From: Silvibacterium acidisoli
GTDB lineage: Bacteria; Acidobacteriota; Terriglobia; Terriglobales; Acidobacteriaceae
NCBI GenBank assembly: GCA_022870745.1
Contig: CP085323.1
Location: forward strand, 2,356,001 to 2,420,000
DNA: 64,000 bases
Reading direction: 5' to 3'
Below, in pieces: positions 22,741-30,939 of this stretch. The notes below the pieces were generated by a model. It was given only the letters and a program-made list of their open reading frames with translations, had not been told where the DNA came from and made no database searches. The stretch's first letter is position 1; every line of letters starts with the position of its first letter. Position numbers and translations under genes: made by a program.

Positions 22741-23472
22741 TTGGCGATCACTCGAAGGCAGATGGTTTCAGGAGCGGCAATCGCGGCCGCGGTTGCTGCT
22801 GTGCCGTCCAGGGCGCAGGATACGGCGACGAAAAAGCAAAAGATCGTGGTCTGCGGAGGCCATCCAGGCGACCCTGAATATGGTTGCGGAGGCACGATCG
22901 CCCGGTTAACTGCTCTGGGGCACGAGGTGACGCTGCTGTATCTCAACGAGGGAGACTGGCCGCCAACCTCAGCAGCCGAGCGGCTTGAAGAAGCGCGGAA
23001 GGCGTGCGAGATCCTGAAGGCGAAGCGCCTGTATGCAGGGCAGAAGAACGGTCATGCGATTGTTGATGAGGAGCATTACGAGGCCTATCGCAAGGTACTT
23101 GAGCAGGTTAACCCGGATATCGTGCTGACCCACTGGCCGATCGATAACCACCGCGACCACCGCGCCTGCTGGAACCTGACCTACGACGCGTGGCTGCAGG
23201 GGAAGAAAAAGTTTGCACTCTACGCATACGAGGTCTCCGACGGCGAGGACACGCAGCAGTATTCGCCTGCGACTTATATCGACATTTCTTCGACTGAGGC
23301 AGTGAAGCGCGCCGCCTGCTATGCCCATGCTTCGCAGACGCCCGACCGCTACTACGCCATGCAGGATCAGGTAGCTGCCTTTCGTGGCATTGAGAGCGGG
23401 TCGCAGCGGGCAGAGGCGTTTTTCATGTTGCGGGGAAGCCCGTCGGATCTGTTGGCGGGGATTCTGCGCTGA
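22741..23472 (+). CDS. PIG-L family deacetylase (Tat-exported)
   Basis: A 243-residue LmbE/PIG-L fold protein. An N-terminal twin-Arg signal (TRRQMVSGAAIAAAVAAVPSRAQ) suggests export by Tat. The zinc motif normally HPDDE reads GHPGDPEYGCGG, and the C-terminal zinc ligands are in HWPIDNHRDHRACW. Enzymes of this family remove acetyl groups from GlcNAc-type substrates or mycothiol precursors; the substrate here is unknown. The frame is open from 22495, but TTG 22741 has GGGAGGG upstream and starts the signal peptide. Its promoter region is shared back to back with metH. Confidence 0.88.
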   Translation: MAITRRQMVSGAAIAAAVAAVPSRAQDTATKKQKIVVCGGHPGDPEYGCGGTIARLTALGHEVTLLYLNEGDWPPTSAAERLEEARKACEILKAKRLYAGQKNGHAIVDEEHYEAYRKVLEQVNPDIVLTHWPIDNHRDHRACWNLTYDAWLQGKKKFALYAYEVSDGEDTQQYSPATYIDISSTEAVKRAACYAHASQTPDRYYAMQDQVAAFRGIESGSQRAEAFFMLRGSPSDLLAGILR

Positions 23473-23541
23473 TCGCTGCTGAATGGCGTTGCCTGTTGGT
23501 GGTACCATTTCTGCGAGCTGACTCTCAGCCTCCGGAGGTTC

Positions 23542-24432
23542 ATGATGAACCCGTTTTCCCGCCGTGATTTTCTCAAGACCTCGCTTGCTGCCGGAACCAT
23601 GGCCAGCGTCGGTTCCGTCCCGCTCTATGGCGCGACGCCCGGCAGCGCGACAGACAAGGTGACCCTGGGCAAATCCGGTCTGCAGGTGACCCGGCTTGCC
23701 TTTGGAACCGGCACCAACAACGGACACGTTCAGGCCGAACTCGGACAAAAGGAGTTTAATCGGCTGGTTCACTACGCCTACGACCATGGCATCCGCTTCT
23801 ACGAGACCGCCGAGGCCTATGTAACTCCGGCCATGCTGGGCGAGGCGCTCAAGCCTTTTCCGCGCGACAGCTACCAGCTCATGACCAAGGTGACGACCGA
23901 TGAGGGCGTCGATCCACTGAAGCGCTTTGACGAAATGCGCAAGACTTCGCAGACCGATTACTTCGACATCATGCTGCTGCACTGGCAGCACACCTCGGAC
24001 TGGGTTTCGACCACCTCGCGTTGGCAGGATGGCGTGCTTGAAGCGCAACAGAAGCAGATGATTCATACTCGCGGCGCTTCTGTTCATGGTCTTCCGGCGC
24101 TGCGCCAGATGCCCGGCAACCAGTGGCTGCAGGTGGCGATGATCCGCATGAATCACAACGGGACGCGCATGGACGGCCCGACTTATGCGGACAACAACAA
24201 CCCGGACAATGTGTCTGAAGTTGTCGCTCACGTTCGGCAGGTAAAGAAAGATGGCATGGGCGTGATCAGCATGAAGCTTGTCGGCGCCGGAGATTTTACG
24301 AAGCACGAAGATCGCCTCGCTGCCATGCGCTACGCTTTCAATCACGCCGGCATCGATGCCGCGACCGTGGGCTTCAAGAATACGCAGGAGATCGACGAAG
24401 CGATCAGCAACATCAACCAGGCGCTGGCATAG
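23542..24432 (+). CDS. Tat-exported aldo/keto reductase family protein
   Basis: A 296-residue protein with a twin-arginine signal (SRRDFLKTSLAAG) followed by an aldo/keto reductase barrel: LGKSGLQVTRLAFGTGT, DHGIRFYETAEAY (Asp/Tyr catalytic region where family members have DTAExY), YFDIMLLHW and GFKNTQEIDEAI near the C-terminus. The family uses NADPH to reduce carbonyls; Tat export of a folded, cofactor-loaded barrel is common in this phylum. GGAGG precedes two adjacent ATGs (23542 and 23545). It ends at a clear terminator and has a related sugar-hydrolase gene downstream. Confidence 0.9.
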   Translation: MMNPFSRRDFLKTSLAAGTMASVGSVPLYGATPGSATDKVTLGKSGLQVTRLAFGTGTNNGHVQAELGQKEFNRLVHYAYDHGIRFYETAEAYVTPAMLGEALKPFPRDSYQLMTKVTTDEGVDPLKRFDEMRKTSQTDYFDIMLLHWQHTSDWVSTTSRWQDGVLEAQQKQMIHTRGASVHGLPALRQMPGNQWLQVAMIRMNHNGTRMDGPTYADNNNPDNVSEVVAHVRQVKKDGMGVISMKLVGAGDFTKHEDRLAAMRYAFNHAGIDAATVGFKNTQEIDEAISNINQALA

Positions 24433-24449
24433 CGTCCTGCGCTCGTCTT

Positions 24450-24481
24450 GAAAAGAGGCGGCCTCGCGGTCGCCTCTTTTC
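24450..24481 (+). terminator. Terminator after aldo/keto reductase gene
   Basis: An 11-bp stem GAAAAGAGGCG/CGCCTCTTTTC with a ten-base loop. Confidence 0.85.
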
Positions 24482-24513
24482 ATGTCAGATGATTTCGACT
24501 TAAGGGAGAAGGA

Positions 24514-25692
24514 ATGATTAAGGCTGTTTTTGCTGCTTTACTTGCACTGGTTTCTTTCGGATTTGCAGAGGCGCAGTCCCCGGCTGAACACCCAATCATG
24601 GGATGGAACAGCTGGAACCATTTCGGAGGCAAAGTCACCGACGCCGATGTGCGTTCAGCAGCGGATCAGCTCGTCAGCACAGGCATGCGCGACGCTGGAT
24701 ATGTCTACGTGAACTTGGACGATACCTGGCAGGGCAAGCGCGACGCGAACGGCATCATTCATCCGAATGAGCGCTTCCCTGACATGAAAGCGCTCGCGGA
24801 TTACGTGCATTCGAAAGGGCTGAAGTTCGGCATTTATTCCTCGCCGGGTGCGAAAACCTGCGGAGGATATGAAGGCAGCCTCGGTCACGAAACACAGGAT
24901 GCGCAGACCTATGCGAAGTGGGGCGTCGATTTTCTGAAGTACGATCTCTGCTCGTACCAGGACGACATGGAGAAGATACGCGAGGCGCATCCCGATGATG
25001 CCGATGCTGAGTTCAGGGCGATGATCGAGGCGTATCGCAAGATGGGCGACGCGCTGAAGGCAACCGGGCGGCCGATTGTCTATAGCCTCTGCCAGTACGG
25101 TCTCGCCGAGCCCTGGAAGTTTGGCCCGCAGGTGAAGGGCCAGATGTGGCGCACGACCGACGATATCTCCGATAACTACTACCGCATGATGTTGATCGCC
25201 TATGCAAATGTTCCCATCGCATCCTTTTCGGGGCCGGGACACTGGAACGATCCGGACATGCTCGAGATCGGCAACGGCGGCATGAAGTTCTCGGAATACC
25301 GCACGCACATGACTCTCTGGGTGATGATGAGCGCGCCATTGCTCGCAGGGAATGATCTCAGCAAAATGTCTGAAGAGGATCGCAGCCTGTTGATGAACCG
25401 CGAGGCGATTGCCATCGATCAGGACGCGCTGGGAAAATCCGCGGAACGGATCTGGCAGCGGGGAGATATCAGCTTTTGGAAGAAGCCGCTCGCCGATGGA
25501 TCGACGGCAGTTGCCGTGGTCAGCGCCGATGCAAGTCCGCGAGATATTTTGCTCGACTTAGCCGACGCAGGTCTGGGTTCAGGCGCGACCGTTCACGATG
25601 TCTGGTCAGGAAAAGACCTGGGACGCTGGCCGGTGCGTCATGCCATGCGGATGGAACCGCACAGTGCGCAGTTGTGGGTGCTGCGAAAATAA
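24514..25692 (+). CDS. Glycoside hydrolase family 27 alpha-galactosidase
   Basis: A 392-residue secreted hydrolase with signal peptide ALLALVSFGFAEAQS. GH27 hallmarks are MGWNSWNHFGG at the mature N-terminus, YVNLDDTWQGKRD, the nucleophile Asp in VDFLKYDLCSY, and the acid/base Asp in WRTTDDISDNYYRM; GHWNDPDMLEIGNGGM is also typical. The short C-terminal beta domain ends HSAQLWVLRK. It cleaves terminal alpha-galactose from plant galacto-oligosaccharides or galactomannan, fitting the GH3 enzyme elsewhere in the window. AGGGAGAAGG lies just before the ATG. Confidence 0.94.
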   Translation: MIKAVFAALLALVSFGFAEAQSPAEHPIMGWNSWNHFGGKVTDADVRSAADQLVSTGMRDAGYVYVNLDDTWQGKRDANGIIHPNERFPDMKALADYVHSKGLKFGIYSSPGAKTCGGYEGSLGHETQDAQTYAKWGVDFLKYDLCSYQDDMEKIREAHPDDADAEFRAMIEAYRKMGDALKATGRPIVYSLCQYGLAEPWKFGPQVKGQMWRTTDDISDNYYRMMLIAYANVPIASFSGPGHWNDPDMLEIGNGGMKFSEYRTHMTLWVMMSAPLLAGNDLSKMSEEDRSLLMNREAIAIDQDALGKSAERIWQRGDISFWKKPLADGSTAVAVVSADASPRDILLDLADAGLGSGATVHDVWSGKDLGRWPVRHAMRMEPHSAQLWVLRK

Positions 25693-25894
25693 CAGCTTTC
25701 ACAAACTGATGGCGAATGAGTAGGTTGAAGCTTCTTCGTATACAGTTGCGGGCTGCAAACTTATAATTCTGGGTCTGACGCAGGATCAGCCGCCGAACCG
25801 CCGCTATTGTCACAAGCTGACTGGTAGCAATCCTCTGCGTGGCCACGGAATCGGAGATAAATCTCACGCACCTGTGCGGCTCAGGAGCTAAGCC

Positions 25895-27937
25895 ATGAGC
25901 ACTCCTACTCGCGTAGTCGCTTCAACCGGGCCGGCTGCGAAGCGCAAGCCGGTTCCGGCGCACGCGAACACTGTCGAAACGCACGCCGGTCTGCGCGCTC
26001 CCTCACCTGCCTCTACACGTTTCCCTGACGGCAGAAGAACCATCCCCGTAAGCCATCAGTCGGATGCGGCGGAGCAGGAAGCGATGCATTCCGGCTTAAG
26101 GCTTTCGCGGCCGGAATCAGCCGTGGCTGCACGGCCTCATTCGTCACATGCGCGTGTGGACGCGGAGCAGATTAGCCCGGCACTTGCCTCTCCGTCGCAT
26201 CCGCTCAATCGTGAGACGCGTGAAGGTCTCGAATCGATCTTCCGATATGACTTCAGTGCTGTCCGTGTTCACTCCGGAGACGTCGCCGCGGAATCTGCGA
26301 GTGCGCTGAAGGCCAGGGCGTATACCTACGGCAAACACATCGTTTTCGGTCCTGGAGCTTATCAGCCTGACACGGTGAGCGGCCGGCGCCTGCTCGCGCA
26401 CGAGTTGACGCATGTGATGCAGCAGGACGCCGGCGTTCCCATGCTGCAGCGAGCGCCATATAACGAAACCCATGGCCCCCTGACGGAAGCGGAAGAAGCG
26501 GAAGAGACCTGGTATCAGGAGATGGGTGTTGAGGAGGCATTCTCCGATCCCGCTTTCGAGCAGGATTTCGGTCAATCACTCGAAGAGTTGATGGGGCAGT
26601 CGCTGACGGCGGAAGAGATACATCGCCAGCTGCTGGTGCGGCGCGCGCAGCCTCTGAGCGCTTCCGCGTATCAGGCGGGCGATCCTGTGATGACTCTGGC
26701 TAATATGAAACGCCAGATCCGCAACACGCAGGCAAGGATCCGGACAAGAAACCGCAGGCTCGCCGGGCTGAAAAAACAAGGAGCTGCCAAGGCCGAGATC
26801 GACGCTGTCAAGACCGAGATTTCTTCGCTCGAAGCAGAAGTGAAGGCGATCAAGACAGCGCGTGATCGTCTGCCGAAGTCGTTGGCCTTTTCGACGCCAG
26901 GCGCGGGCGCCCCGGCAGGCACAGGCGCGATTACCTACGCTGGCATCCAGGTAGAGACGGCGCAGGGAACGCGGATCGCGATTGAATTCGCAGAGACGAC
27001 TTCAACAGAGCACGCCGAAGAAGTCATCATTCGCCAGCTCGAAACCAGACTGACCCCGCAACAGCTTCATGGAGCGCGGCTCACTGTCGTCGGCGATCAG
27101 GTGGTTTGCGGCGAGCGTTGCGTGCCTGCTCTACGGCAATTTGCCGAACATTATGGAGTGGAGTCGGTCGACGGCGTCGTCTTTCAGAGAGCCGAGATTC
27201 TGCCTGCCAATTTCATCGGGCCGCCTGAGCTTGCTTCGCCCCGTACCTCGCTGCGCACGATGACGCAGGCAAGCAGCGAGGGCAGACCGCTGGTGAGGCG
27301 CGACACATCCATCTATCGCAGGCCGCCCTCATCTTCGGGACCTCCTGTCAGCTCAGGGGCAGCCGGAGAGTCGGTTGTAAAGGGGGCAGAACAGCAGGTA
27401 GTGAAGGGAGCGGAACAGCAGGTTGTGAAGACTGCCGAATGCACTGGCACAGCGGAAGCCCGCGTCATTCTTCGCGGGCTGCTGGAAGGCTTCAAGGCGG
27501 AGTTGAAGAGCGTTACCTGGGCCAAGGTCGCCCGCTTCGGCAAAAGCTTTGTGAAAGAAGGCATCAAGGGGTACGCAACTGCCAAGGCTGTTGAATGGAT
27601 CATCGGAGAAAGCGCGCTCGACAACGACCTTGCCGCCCTCGATGCTGCGAACCATGCGCCGCATAACAATACGGCAGAGAAAATCTCAGACTTCGAAAAG
27701 GAAGCTCTCAGTTTTCTTCCTCCGGAGATTGCCATTCCGCTTGCGGCTGATATCAAGACCATCAACCCATTGAGCGCGGAGTTTATCTATCAGGCCACGG
27801 TGCAGGAGAACCAGCGCAACTGGGAGAAGTTCAAAGAGGAGTATGGCGACTCCGATGACGCCGCGCAACTCTACGACCAGGGCCAGAAAGCGGCGGATGA
27901 CTGGTATAACGGCGTGAATGTACTTGGCACCCCGTAA
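25895..27937 (+). CDS. DUF4157 protein with deaminase-like toxin domain (candidate eCIS effector)
   Basis: A 680-residue protein. Residues 105-180 match DUF4157: LNRETREGLESIFRYDFSAVRVHSG, YTYGKHIVFGPGAY and the zinc-protease motif HELTH at 169-173. DUF4157 is known from proteins linked to extracellular contractile injection systems. A coiled-coil stretch (about 270-325) leads to a block with alternating strands and helices: ITYAGIQVE, RIAIEFAE, TEHAEEVIIRQLE (His373, Glu375), RLTVVGDQVVCGERC (Cys405, Cys409), then FAEHYGVESVDGVVF. This order fits a zinc-dependent deaminase fold (HAE then CxxxC). A short KGAEQQVV direct repeat (27375-27435) and a largely helical C-terminus follow. No signal peptide; no contractile apparatus genes nearby. 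Function as an effector is inference. Confidence 0.75.
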   Translation: MSTPTRVVASTGPAAKRKPVPAHANTVETHAGLRAPSPASTRFPDGRRTIPVSHQSDAAEQEAMHSGLRLSRPESAVAARPHSSHARVDAEQISPALASPSHPLNRETREGLESIFRYDFSAVRVHSGDVAAESASALKARAYTYGKHIVFGPGAYQPDTVSGRRLLAHELTHVMQQDAGVPMLQRAPYNETHGPLTEAEEAEETWYQEMGVEEAFSDPAFEQDFGQSLEELMGQSLTAEEIHRQLLVRRAQPLSASAYQAGDPVMTLANMKRQIRNTQARIRTRNRRLAGLKKQGAAKAEIDAVKTEISSLEAEVKAIKTARDRLPKSLAFSTPGAGAPAGTGAITYAGIQVETAQGTRIAIEFAETTSTEHAEEVIIRQLETRLTPQQLHGARLTVVGDQVVCGERCVPALRQFAEHYGVESVDGVVFQRAEILPANFIGPPELASPRTSLRTMTQASSEGRPLVRRDTSIYRRPPSSSGPPVSSGAAGESVVKGAEQQVVKGAEQQVVKTAECTGTAEARVILRGLLEGFKAELKSVTWAKVARFGKSFVKEGIKGYATAKAVEWIIGESALDNDLAALDAANHAPHNNTAEKISDFEKEALSFLPPEIAIPLAADIKTINPLSAEFIYQATVQENQRNWEKFKEEYGDSDDAAQLYDQGQKAADDWYNGVNVLGTP

Positions 27938-28026
27938 GCGTCTTCCCTTTCTTGTTCGAATAAATTTCGGGGTCACGCGCATCTCATGTAGAGGGAAGCA
28001 GTACTTCAACAATTCGAGGTGTAAAG

Positions 28027-28302
28027 ATGCGTTTGTCTCGTCCTGTCTTCATGTTGTTTCTTTTCTCCGCATTGATCGTGCCTGTTGCTCCGGCCTTTTC
28101 ACTGCAGGACGCAAACCAGAGCACGGCATCGTCGCAATCGGATAAGGATGCAAAGCAGCAGGAAAAAGACCAGAAGAAGCAGCTGAAGGCGCAGGAAAAG
28201 GCTGGAAAGGCCAAAGCCAAAGCTGCAAAGGCCCAGGAAAAAGCAATGGACGCGCAGGATAAGGCCGCGAAAGCCCAGCAGGACGCTTCGAAAGCCCAGT
28301 AA
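28027..28302 (+). CDS. Small secreted Lys/Ala/Gln-rich coiled protein
   Basis: A 91-residue protein with a signal peptide (MRLSRPVFMLFLFSALIVPVAPAFS) and a mature part built almost only of K, A, Q, D and E in heptad-like order (KAKAAKAQEKAMDAQDKAAKAQ), so a single long helix or coiled coil is expected. GAGGTGTAAAG precedes the ATG. Family unknown; similar Lys/Ala-rich exported peptides are common in this phylum as far as I know. It is the last flank gene before the island boundary. Confidence 0.7.
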   Translation: MRLSRPVFMLFLFSALIVPVAPAFSLQDANQSTASSQSDKDAKQQEKDQKKQLKAQEKAGKAKAKAAKAQEKAMDAQDKAAKAQQDASKAQ

Positions 28303-28365
28303 TTCGCCGGGCAATTGGGGGTAGATTCAGCTTTAGCTGGAAGACTCGGAAAAAGCCTGATTCGA

Positions 28366-28389
28366 ATGGTCGGGGCGGAGGGATTCGAA
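28366..28389 (+). repeat. Island left attachment repeat (tRNA-Pro 3' fragment)
   Basis: Identical over 24 bases to 46809-46832. The sequence match stops at 28390 (G versus C), where the tRNA T-loop continues only at the right end, so this copy is the non-functional remnant. Confidence 0.9.
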
Positions 28390-28531
28390 GGCTCCTACAC
28401 CCGTGATCGCTATGCCGTTTACTTTGTGAAATTTAGCTGCAAAACCACTCAATTTGAAGGGTTTGCCAGAATTCTTAGACGTACCCTTCTGTCCCGGATT
28501 TTCTCACCAACGGACAGTTTTTCGCAAGATT

Positions 28532-28553
28532 TTCGTATCACTTCGTATCACCC
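28532..28553 (+). repeat. Paired TTCGTATCAC motif, left end
   Basis: Two head-to-tail copies of TTCGTATCAC followed by CC. The same pair, with two extra T between units, is found at 46745-46768. Likely integrase arm-type binding sites. Confidence 0.65.
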
Positions 28554-28754
28554 AATCGCTCAAATCCGAGGTGGAGGGAGCCTGCACTCAGCCCCCGCAA
28601 TATTGGTTCCCAGAGGTGTTGTTCATTTTTTGTGCTTGTTCGTGAAACACGAACAGCAGCAGAGCCTGAACAGCACGGGTATGACGGAATCTGCAGAAAC
28701 AAAATTCTTCCCGCGAATACTGGGCAAACGTGCAGTTCGATATCGGAGGAAAAC

Positions 28755-30002
28755 TCACCGCACCAGGAGGGGGACCGACTTCATGTGGGCCGTTATCAGG
28801 CGGCGAGTCTCCCGATCCAGCGGAAGTTCTTTCTGGAGTGTAGGCCAGAGTGCCATGATTCTCTCTATGGTCTCACGGGCGGTTTCAAGCACGAGCTTAC
28901 TAGGAACCTGTGCTTTTTGTGCAAAGCGTTCCATCAATGCCCAATCCAATTGGCTGGTGGCCTTCTCTTTGGCAATAGACAAGGCCAAGCGATCATCTGC
29001 GATATAGCGCACGGTAGACACGAAATCGTAGGCTGGGGAGAGTTGCGGCGTGTGGCCGTCGGGATAGATAAGGGACCAGTTCTTCAAGTGCATGTCATTG
29101 TTTCCGATGACCGCATTGAAGACGAGCCGTCGAATGAACTCGGTGAACTGTATCTCATCCGTTAGACGCCATAGATCGGCGCCCATATTGGTGTAGCTGT
29201 AGTTCTTGTATTTGGCTTCGGGAAACTGCCCATATATCTGGTTGAAATCCTCGATATGGATGCGTTTTCCCTTCGCGCCACGGTCAAATCGGCGGATGTA
29301 ATAGGCATTCCCTTTCAACAGCCGCCATTGTTCTGGAACGCCATCGATCCGGTCCATAGGGAGCAGGCCAACCTCCGGCACTTGTATGCCTACTTCACCC
29401 GCGAACTGCATCATGGAGTATTCGTTTTCGGGCAGATTCGGATACGCTGCGGACGGCAGCTTTATGATCCAGTGTTCACCCTGCCTGGAAGCGGGGATAG
29501 AGAGTTGCCGATTCGGATTGCCAACCGCCGAGAGCTTCAACTGGACGCCGGCGAGTGAAAATCTCAGAACATCCTTGCCGACCTTCGTGCGTACTTCAGT
29601 AGGGGTGCTTTGGGCAGGCGGAAGTGCGCGGCCTTCGGTGTCGTGAACGGTGATGGCCCCCGGCAGGTCATTGCCGAGAAGCCACAACAAAAAGAACTCT
29701 CTCTGCGCGTTCATATCGCCGTGCTCGGCGATATATTGCCGCAACTGTCCTTCGGGCAGAAGATTAGAAAAGAATGGAGGCAGTCGGCGCGTTACTGGCC
29801 GAACATCGGTTCGAAGCTCCCCGTAGGCATCGTAGAAACTCAAGCTCAGAACAGGCCGGTTCTGATCGGCAATATAGGCTGCATCGAAGACAAAAAGATT
29901 CTGGTCGTTCGGCAGGTTCGTAATCGTGCCAACAACGGTCCCAGAGAGACGTACCTCCAGGACGGAAGGCCGACTGGCGTTAATTGTTTTCTTCGTCGGC
30001 AT
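28755..30002 (-). CDS. hipA: HipA family toxin kinase
   Basis: A 415-residue HipA-like Ser/Thr kinase. The N-terminal half has the HipA-N pattern (ADQNRPVLSLSFYDAYG ... RRLPPFFSNLLPEG), and the kinase core has WIIKLPS (Lys), GNNDMHLKNWSLI (catalytic Asp, Asn) and LSPAYDFVSTV (DFG-like Asp). In HipBA modules the kinase phosphorylates a translation factor such as GltX and causes growth arrest unless bound by HipB. The ATG overlaps the hipB end by 23 bases, so the pair is coupled. All key motifs are intact. Confidence 0.93.
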   Translation of the reverse strand: MPTKKTINASRPSVLEVRLSGTVVGTITNLPNDQNLFVFDAAYIADQNRPVLSLSFYDAYGELRTDVRPVTRRLPPFFSNLLPEGQLRQYIAEHGDMNAQREFFLLWLLGNDLPGAITVHDTEGRALPPAQSTPTEVRTKVGKDVLRFSLAGVQLKLSAVGNPNRQLSIPASRQGEHWIIKLPSAAYPNLPENEYSMMQFAGEVGIQVPEVGLLPMDRIDGVPEQWRLLKGNAYYIRRFDRGAKGKRIHIEDFNQIYGQFPEAKYKNYSYTNMGADLWRLTDEIQFTEFIRRLVFNAVIGNNDMHLKNWSLIYPDGHTPQLSPAYDFVSTVRYIADDRLALSIAKEKATSQLDWALMERFAQKAQVPSKLVLETARETIERIMALWPTLQKELPLDRETRRLITAHMKSVPLLVR

Positions 30003-30297
30003 CTTCCGGCACTCCTCCTGCTAGAGATGAGCTGCTTTCGGTAGGCACTTTTGAATAGCCTCCATCGGCTACATGCTCCACCAGTGCTCGTACGGCTGGC
30101 ACAAGACGTTTGGGAATGAGCATGGGTTCGAGGCCCAAAACCCGCGCCATCTCCAGTAAAGTAGACACACGCAGATCGCCGCCGCGTTCGATTCGGGAGA
30201 CGGAGCTTTGCGGTTGGCCGATACGCTTCCCCAAGTCGCCCTGGGTAAAATTCCTAGCCTCACGAGCCTGACGGATTTGATTCTGAATATATGCCAT
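29980..30297 (-). CDS. hipB: HipB family antitoxin, XRE-type regulator
   Basis: A 105-residue protein with a helix-turn-helix in its first 60 residues (IRQAREARNFTQGDLGKRIGQPQSSVSRIERGGDLRVSTLLEMARVLG) and an acidic disordered tail (PEDADEENN). It should bind HipA and repress its own operon. The promoter region carries spaced inverted repeats GATATA-N11-TATATC (30300-30322) and ATATAT pairs, suitable as operators. Order hipB then hipA is the standard one. Confidence 0.92.
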   Translation of the reverse strand: MAYIQNQIRQAREARNFTQGDLGKRIGQPQSSVSRIERGGDLRVSTLLEMARVLGLEPMLIPKRLVPAVRALVEHVADGGYSKVPTESSSSLAGGVPEDADEENN

Positions 30298-30340
30298 ACG
30301 ATATACCTGCTTAGAATATATCTTATAACATATATGACTG
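30298..30340. promoter_or_regulatory. Probable hipBA operator/promoter
   Basis: GATATA...TATATC at 30300-30322 (11-base spacer) and, overlapping it, ATATATCTTATAACATATAT at 30316-30335. HipB-type repressors bind such spaced short palindromes; binding here is inferred. Confidence 0.5.
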
Positions 30341-30687
30341 CAAATCCCGCTTCGGTTCTGGAAGAATTCTCTATTCGGAGAAAATAGAGTTCTGCGATTG
30401 ACCAGCGAGTCGAAAGCTAACTACCTAAGAAGGCGCATAATACTTCCGAGGAATAATCCACGGGTGAAGTGTCAGACCAGGCGCATCGACAGACATGGAA
30501 TGTCGTATTGATTGCTGCCAGATGGGGCCTGAAAGCCTACCGAAAAGGCAGGGTGATACAGTACGCCTTGTAGTGATATCCGATATTCGGTCATCTTCAG
30601 GACTGGCGGATAAAACACGTAATCCTTTCCAAGGTTCCGCCGCGGCAATTTGTACAATCGGATGGTCAATCAAAAGGAGAGCTTTCA
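30341..30687. other. Intergenic region between hipB and the membrane-peptide gene
   Basis: About 350 A+T-rich bases in which I see no reliable gene. A 99-codon minus-strand frame (30425-30724) overlaps the next gene and has no family features. AAAGGAGA at its end is the ribosome site of the next gene. Confidence 0.6.
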
Positions 30688-30939
30688 TTGAATGTGAAGA
30701 TATTGCTGTGTTCGGCTCTGCCAATTGGAATCCTCCTGGTGTTTGGCGGATTTTTTGTTCTGATTTACGTCATTCCAAAGGCAGGAAAGAAGTATAAAGA
30801 CTCGGAAAGCAGAACCGAGTTCTATTCGGTTCGCGCCGCGTATTGGTCAGTTTTAACCGGTCTCTTCGTGCTGATTGTATCCGTAGTCACCTTAGCTTCT
30901 TCCTATGCAATAAGTATTGGTATAGGAGGCAAGCGATGA
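30688..30939 (+). CDS. Small two-transmembrane protein
   Basis: An 83-residue protein with two hydrophobic helices (ILLCSALPIGILLVFGGFFV and VLTGLFVLIVSVVTLASSYA) joined by a charged loop (PKAGKKYKDSESRTEF). It starts at TTG 30688 with AAAGGAGA seven bases upstream. The stop overlaps the next ATG (ATGA), coupling it to a dCTP-deaminase-like gene that itself ends in a membrane helix. Unknown family; a membrane partner of the next protein is a reasonable guess. Confidence 0.72.
   Translation: MNVKILLCSALPIGILLVFGGFFVLIYVIPKAGKKYKDSESRTEFYSVRAAYWSVLTGLFVLIVSVVTLASSYAISIGIGGKR

Larger units (their letters stand above)
28303..28754. other. Island left-end non-coding region
   Basis: About 450 bases with no convincing gene. 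It holds the tRNA-derived repeat (28366-28389), the paired TTCGTATCAC motifs (28532-28553) and an 8-bp perfect inverted repeat TGTTCGTG-AAA-CACGAACA at 28637-28655. A frame across it (28315-29007) runs antisense into hipA and is not a gene. Confidence 0.7.

Noticed and set aside
22969-24483. 504-codon minus-strand frame
   Set aside because: Antisense to the PIG-L deacetylase and aldo/keto reductase genes; low-complexity Arg-rich composition.
28315-29007. Plus-strand frame starting next to the left repeat
   Set aside because: It runs through the att repeat and antisense into hipA; no protein-like pattern.
30425-30724. 99-codon minus-strand frame
   Set aside because: Overlaps the small membrane gene with good ribosome site; no family match.
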